A stretch of DNA of 64,000 bases from Mactromeris polynyma (lineage: Eukaryota > Mollusca > Bivalvia > Venerida > Mactridae), in contig JASFXZ010000005.1 of assembly GCA_032209605.1 (NCBI GenBank), positions 32,411,928-32,475,927 of the forward strand, read 5' to 3'. This document shows positions 58,801 to 64,000 of the stretch, in pieces; position 1 is the first letter of the stretch, and each line of letters begins with the position of its first letter. Position numbers and translations under genes: made by a program. Below the pieces are notes generated by a model that had not been told where the DNA came from, did no database searches, and saw only the letters and a list, made by a program, of their open reading frames with translations.

Positions 58801-60933
58801 GAACGAAATGATAATGGTCAAGTGCAGATTATTTCAATAACAGCGTAAAGGACGGCACAAATACATCGCCTGGAGATTATTCACTAAGCAAACCTGACGG
58901 ATCTCCCGTTAAAATGTTTAACGATTTGTACAACTTGAGAAAAAACTCGAGTAATGTGTCCAATAGATGAAATCAGGAATTCGTTTTTACCAGCGGAACA
59001 AACGCAATTTAGTTTTAGATCCATTCACGTTAAGTCAGATGTTAAATCCTGTCTTTGTTTTCATTGCGGTTCGAGAACGACTTTAGAGGCATATTATTGT
59101 TGTTTGTACCGCAGGATTATAGGGAAGACCTATCAATGCGGAGAATATCTATTACTGCCGAATGTCTCATCAAACAATATTATTCTATCGGTCAGTGCAT
59201 ACAAATAGTCGATACACCAAGTCAGTAATCTATTAAGTGACGATTGTCCAGATGTAGTAGAGTGAGCTTGAAGAGACAAGACAATACACACTGTATCTTT
59301 GTTCATCGGAATATCCAACTACCTCCAATCTTCTATCCATCACAATTTATATAGAAACGTTTTGCATTTCTGATTCCTATTCCGAACAATGAAGAGCGAA
59401 TGCATATAAATTAATTTAAATGAATTCCTGAACACATATGGAATAATGGAAGTTTATATAAGACGTGTGTTCTGAGCATGTTTGTTGTAAACGAGATTAT
59501 GTGGTTACAGGGAACGCTACATGGACAAGACAATGCCTCCCACCCATACCCAAGGGTAACAACAGTCGACGAAACATTAGGGACTAAGGGAGGTACTAGG
59601 GTAGACATGTATCGAAACAGGGGAGGTAGGAATGGTCTGGCCAACTATAAAACACCCATGGACATTTCAAGGGGACAACAAGGAGTTATAGAAGCCCCGG
59701 GTTGAAAAGGGGGAGAAAAGTACATGAACATTATATCAAGTCAAGGATTGCACATGGGGAAAGGGGAATTTTACATACATCAAAACACATAAAGAAAAAT
59801 AAAGGAATAATATTTCGTCGATACTATGTCGATACGTGACATAAATTTCACAATTTGAACTAAGAAGTCATGATTCCATTTCCATTTATTAGTAGTAGTA
59901 ATCGTTAAAGTGATTTCAAAACAATACAACAGTGAACTTTTACTGAATGAAAACAACCGACGTATGTTTCAAAATACTTATTACGCATACAGTTTTAATG
60001 AAAATGTAACCTCTATGTGGTTGTTATGTTGATTTATAACCCACTTGTGCTAACAATAACTGATCCCTTAAAGTATGCAAGGCTCTCGTACTTTATAAAC
60101 ATTTCCTTTTCCCTCAGTTACAACAGCCCGGTTATTTCACTCGTTAGAGAACGAGATCTCGAAAGTGTGAAATAAAGCCTCACGTAGGGCGCTTACTTTT
60201 TTGCATCTAAGCAAGATTTCTTTTCATATCATATCCATGTTATTGAAATTTCAAAATCCTCAAGAGACTCGTTTGCTGTAGAAGTATTTTGATCTTATCT
60301 ATTTACATATGAAAAACTGTTTATTACCTTTTATCCGACGAAATGTTGATTTTGCCTTTTGAATTATTTACATTATTAATGTATATGTGCAATTCTTACA
60401 CAATATCATAACATGTTCAATATTTGGCACATTATCATACCAAACAAGAATGTTTTACATAATTGACAATACATTTACGTTATTTCTGTTTCATTTTCTC
60501 AGTAGATTCCCTTCGTATTCACTTCAATTATTCTCAATAATTATTTTGCTACACTTTTTTCCGGCGACATTGATGCCTTGCAGCAACTTTCACTTGTAGT
60601 TTTGTTTATAACATATTTATTTCAGCTCTGTTGTGGCGATATTAATCGAAACACTCTCTCTCGACTCTGCTTAATCGACGAAAAATAATTGTTATGTAAT
60701 GGAAAGTCTTCTCGTACCCAGGATTCAAAGCCAAGACCTCTGTGCAGTGCGGGTGGTAACATAGTTTATTATCAATGTCTGCATCCTACATTGACAAATA
60801 AACAATAGTTGAAATAAAAATAAATGACGCTTAATTTTGATAATCCACATCTACAGAACAACACCCTTTTGGTAGGTGCAAATGTCGGCTGTTACGGAGA
60901 GGTTCTTGTTCTAGAGAGTTTAAATTGGTAGTA
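58801..60933. other. intergenic, no gene
   Basis: It contains dispersed repeat F (59480-59712). A Cys-rich 84-codon frame at 58954-59208 is not supported by splicing or family. Confidence 0.4.
59480..59712 (+). mobile_element. dispersed repeat F, copy 4
   Basis: GGTTACAGGGAACGCTACAT, GACAATGCCTCCCACCC, AAACATTAGGGACTAAGG, GGAATGGTCTGGCCAACTAT and GGGGACAACAAGG. Confidence 0.6.
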
Positions 60934-61111
60934 CAGTTGGACCTCGTTTATTCGACCACCCTTTATCCGAATACTCTGTATCATCCGAAATAAATTTCAG
61001 GTCCCGATGTATCTTCTTATACATGTTGAATTGAAATGGTCTATTCGATACCATGTATTATTCGAAATAAAATTTCGGACCCGATGAATTCGAATTATCG
61101 AGGTTCGTCTG
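60934..61111. mobile_element. Tigger/pogo-like MITE, copy 2
   Basis: CAGTTGGACCTCGTTTATTC on the left and GAATTATCGAGGTTCGTCTG on the right, flanked by TA on both sides. It shares ATTCGAAATAAAATTTCGGA with the 53721 copy. Confidence 0.7.
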
Positions 61112-63134
61112 TATTATGAACAAGATAGTTGACAATGTTACTGGAGATAGGTTATAGTTCACGAGACGGCCAGTCTGTACATGTTGAACTGTATTGTTTA
61201 AATCGTGATAAAATGTTCGCCATTTCGTCCACTCTGTGCTTCCAACCACTGTTTTGGAAGCTAAACTTAATTGTTACATCGCTATAAACGTGTTGGGAAG
61301 AACATCATCCTCTAGTGATAAGGTTTGATTAATCACCAGACTGATAATAAGACAACAATAGAAATGGCAACATCGCTCAACGCTCTTGTTTCTTCGCACT
61401 CAAGCATAGTCTTGTTTTATTTCGAGTTAATAAGAACAAAGACATAACTTGTCGAGTTTATAACCCAGTCAAGTGAAAGTATGGTGTACACATAAAATTG
61501 CTGTTACCTTAATGTTTTTTTGAGAAAATATTATACCTGCACTTATGCCAATAAATATACTTGTAAAAGCAATGACAATCATTTACGTTGATTGTTTTGC
61601 CGCTAGGGCTCCAGGGCCCGGGATTGTAATGTATACTTACCTTCTGCACTCAGATCACAAACTATACTCTTATTAGTCTGATATTGGAACATCACGTTGT
61701 TCAGTGATTGGAACAATTAAATCACCAGATTGTTGACAATATTAAATGACCGCGTGTCTTTGGGTTGATTTGAAACCTGATGTATATTCGTCTTTATGGC
61801 TAATAGCTCATTTTTCGCGAATTCGAAGGACTCGCGAAAAACATGAACATAAAAGCTGTCGCAAAAATATCGTTATTTGATATAATTTGGTGATAAAACA
61901 CAAATGATTTATTAGTTGATTTATATAAATTGGCACATAATATATCTGTATATGTTTGCCAACGGATTAAGTGGATGTTATGTAGACGCTGTGTATCGTT
62001 TCATTTTTGAGTCTGTGTTTCTTGTTTATGATACCGTCTTACTATCTAATATATTTTGACAAAATCCGATTTTTGAATTATTTATTTATAGATTCCATCT
62101 TGATATACAAGATATAAGAAAATGTAATCGACTTTTCCAGATCTGAGCAAGTAATAGATTGGCTTGAGGAAACATGAACCACACACGACAAAAAATGCTA
62201 GTAATGCTAGCTATGGATTAATGGCCAGTCCGGTTAGCTCAACTGATAAAGTTGGGCTGTCATCCGGGCAACCCGGGCTCGATTCTCGGACCGGCTTACG
62301 TGAAGATGTTGTCAGCTGCGTACGGAAGGGAAAATTAGTACTGGTTGGTAATTAATTCCAACTGGTTAGATCTACTGACCGCGATGTATAGCTGAACATG
62401 TTAAAGATTGCGTTATACCGAATAAAAAACAAAGCATGGTTTTATGTTCTAAACATGATAGCAAAATCATAAGAACACGCCTTATATAAACACATTAAAC
62501 AATATATTTGTTAAAATAACGGCGTACTTATTTACTAGATAATACACCCCTTAACTTCATCAGAAGTACGATGAAAGGATACTATAATCTTCCTAGATGC
62601 GTTGCATCACGTATATGCTATAAAACAGTAAAATACAGTAAATCGCCTAATTTATGATAATAACGTAACTGCTCAATTGATGAAAATACAAAATAGTGGT
62701 TGTAGTAATGATGACAGGATGTGTGTATTATGTAAAACGAGGCCACGGAAAGCAATCGTATAATGCTCAAAATCACAAAGCTTGTGAAATGTTCAAAAAC
62801 GCTGGTGATTTATACAAGCGTATCTTGTTCACGGAAAAGATAAATAATTTTTCAGATAATACATGGCAGATGTTCAAATAGCACAGAACATGTATTTGCT
62901 CTGGTAATGAACACACTGTTTCCTCCCAGACAGTAAGAGGACGTATCGTTTTTATTTTTCTTTCTTAACTTTTGTGATTAGCAAATTCATGGTGCAAATT
63001 TATTATTTTAATTTACCGGTAATTGTGTGTTATATATTTTTGAATCTTGGATATTGATATCAATCATATACGTCTGTTTGTATTATACAATTGGCCTCTA
63101 TTAATTCCACGCTTTTGACGTCGTATTCATACAG
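61112..63134. other. intergenic, one SINE and one possible 5' exon donor
   Basis: On the minus strand GTGCAGAAG followed by GTAAGTATAC (donor at 61640) could end a non-coding first exon of gene 2. The evidence is one donor only. A SINE lies at 62222-62445. Confidence 0.3.
62222..62445 (+). mobile_element. tRNA-derived SINE, family B with head
   Basis: Head GGTTAGCTCAACTGATAAAG (A box) and GGGCTCGATTCTCGG (B box), body TTAGTACTGGTTGGTAATTA and CTGACCGCGATGTATAGC, and an A-rich end. Confidence 0.6.
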
Positions 63135-63189
63135 ATGTTTCAAGGAGTGGAGACAAAACGAGCTGACAAGCCGAGACGATCACATCAGA

Positions 63190-64000
63190 GCGGAGTAAAA
63201 AGAAACTGTGCAAAACAAGCAGAGCCGAGCCGAGCCGACAGAGCTGAGCAGAGTAGAGCCGAGTCGAGCCGACAGAGCCGAGCCGAGCCGACAGAGCTGA
63301 GCCGAGCCGAACAGAGATGAGCCGAGCCGAGCCGACAGAGCCGAGACGAGCCGAGCCGACAGAGCCGAGCCGACAGAGCTGAGCCGAGCCGAACAGAGCT
63401 GAGCAGAGTAGAGCCGAACAGAGCCGAGTCGAGCCGAAAAAAGCTGGTCAGAGTAAAGTCGATCCGAACAGAGCTGAGCAGAGTAGAGCCGAACAGAGCC
63501 GAACCGAACAGAGCTGAGCAGAGTAGAGCCAAACAGAGCTGGGCAGAGTAGAGCCGAACATAGCTGAGCTGAGTCGAACAGAGCTGGGCAGAGTAGAGCC
63601 GAGCCGAACAGAGATGAGCTGTGCTGAGCAGAGCTGGGCAGAGTAGAGCCGAACAGAGCTGAGCTGAGCCGAACAGAGCTGGGCAGAGTAGAGCCGAACA
63701 GAGCTGAGCTGAGCCGAACAGAGCTGGGCAGAGTAGAGCCGAGTCGAACAGAGCTGGGCAGAGTAGAGCCGAGCCGAACAGAGCTGGGTAGAATAGAGCC
63801 GAGCCGATCAGAGCTGGGCAGAGTAGAGCCGAGCCGAACAGAGCTGAACAGAGCTGAGCCGAGCCGAACAGAGCTGAGCAGAGTAGAGCAGAGCCGACAG
63901 AGCCGAGCCGAGCCGTACAGAGCTGAGCAGAGTAGAGCCGAACAGAGCCGAGCCGAACAGAGCTGAGCAGAGTAGAGCCGAACAGAGCTGAGCTGAGTCG
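63190..64000. repeat. GAGCC/GAACA/GAGCT array running off the window
   Basis: Mostly 5-bp and 10-bp units (GAGCC, GAACA, GAGCT, GAGCA, GAGTA) in higher-order blocks such as GAGCAGAGTAGAGCCGAACA. It fills the last 0.8 kb and continues past 64000. Minus-strand ORFs over it (63185-63532) are by-products. Confidence 0.9.

Noticed and set aside
58954..59208. Cys-rich 84-codon ORF
   Set aside because: Cysteines show no known spacing; no signal peptide, splice sites or repeats of the motif nearby.
61641..61700. 5' UTR exon of gene 2
   Set aside because: AAG|GTAAGTATAC is a fine minus-strand donor, but an ATG inside it is out of frame with exon A and nothing else links it to the gene. Kept only as a possibility.

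Overview
This is a eukaryotic, animal-type window: AT-rich, with intron-split genes, long introns, satellites, tRNA-derived SINEs and MITEs, and no bacterial gene organisation. The one recognisable gene family joins a temptin-like N-terminal domain (temptin is a molluscan pheromone-complex protein) to a copper type II ascorbate-dependent monooxygenase (DBH/TBH/MOXD/PHM family). Together with the SINE-like repeats this suggests a mollusc, probably a bivalve or gastropod. That is an inference; no species marker is present.

There are two convergent, diverged paralogues. Gene 1 (+) starts from a TATA promoter near 9526. It has a 14-nt coding exon (9659-9672), a 6-kb first intron, and ten further exons between 15641 and 22365, giving a predicted 570 aa. 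Gene 2 (-) has eight exons recognised between 51158 and 25700, giving a predicted 530 aa; its 5' UTR and promoter are not certain. I assembled both by hand from splice sites, reading phase and exon-by-exon alignment of the two genes. Both keep the six expected copper ligands, an EF-hand-like loop in the temptin part, a signal-peptide-like N terminus and a hydrophobic C-terminal tail that could be a GPI signal. They differ in structure. Gene 1 has a 34-codon exon not found in gene 2. Gene 2 has a 36-nt microexon not found in gene 1. The last three exons of gene 1, one of them bounded by a GC-AG intron, correspond to one uninterrupted exon in gene 2.

The rest is repeat-rich. 1-9.4 kb: a 42-bp coding-like minisatellite, two large hairpin elements, a 92-bp satellite of about 3 kb, and MITEs. 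9.5-22.4 kb: gene 1. 22.5-25.7 kb: the space between the convergent 3' ends, with an inverted repeat, a 21-bp minisatellite, a possible relic monooxygenase exon and a TIR-bounded element. 25.7-51.2 kb: gene 2, whose introns hold a 66-bp minisatellite, a 68-bp minisatellite made from its own exon/donor junction, a 19-bp array, MITEs and SINEs. 51.2-64 kb: upstream of gene 2, with 51-bp and 59-bp arrays, two Tigger/pogo-like MITEs, a CpG-rich foldback segment and a GAGCC-type array running off the end.

No rRNA, convincing intact tRNA, CRISPR array or prokaryotic feature was seen. No other protein-coding gene can be supported.
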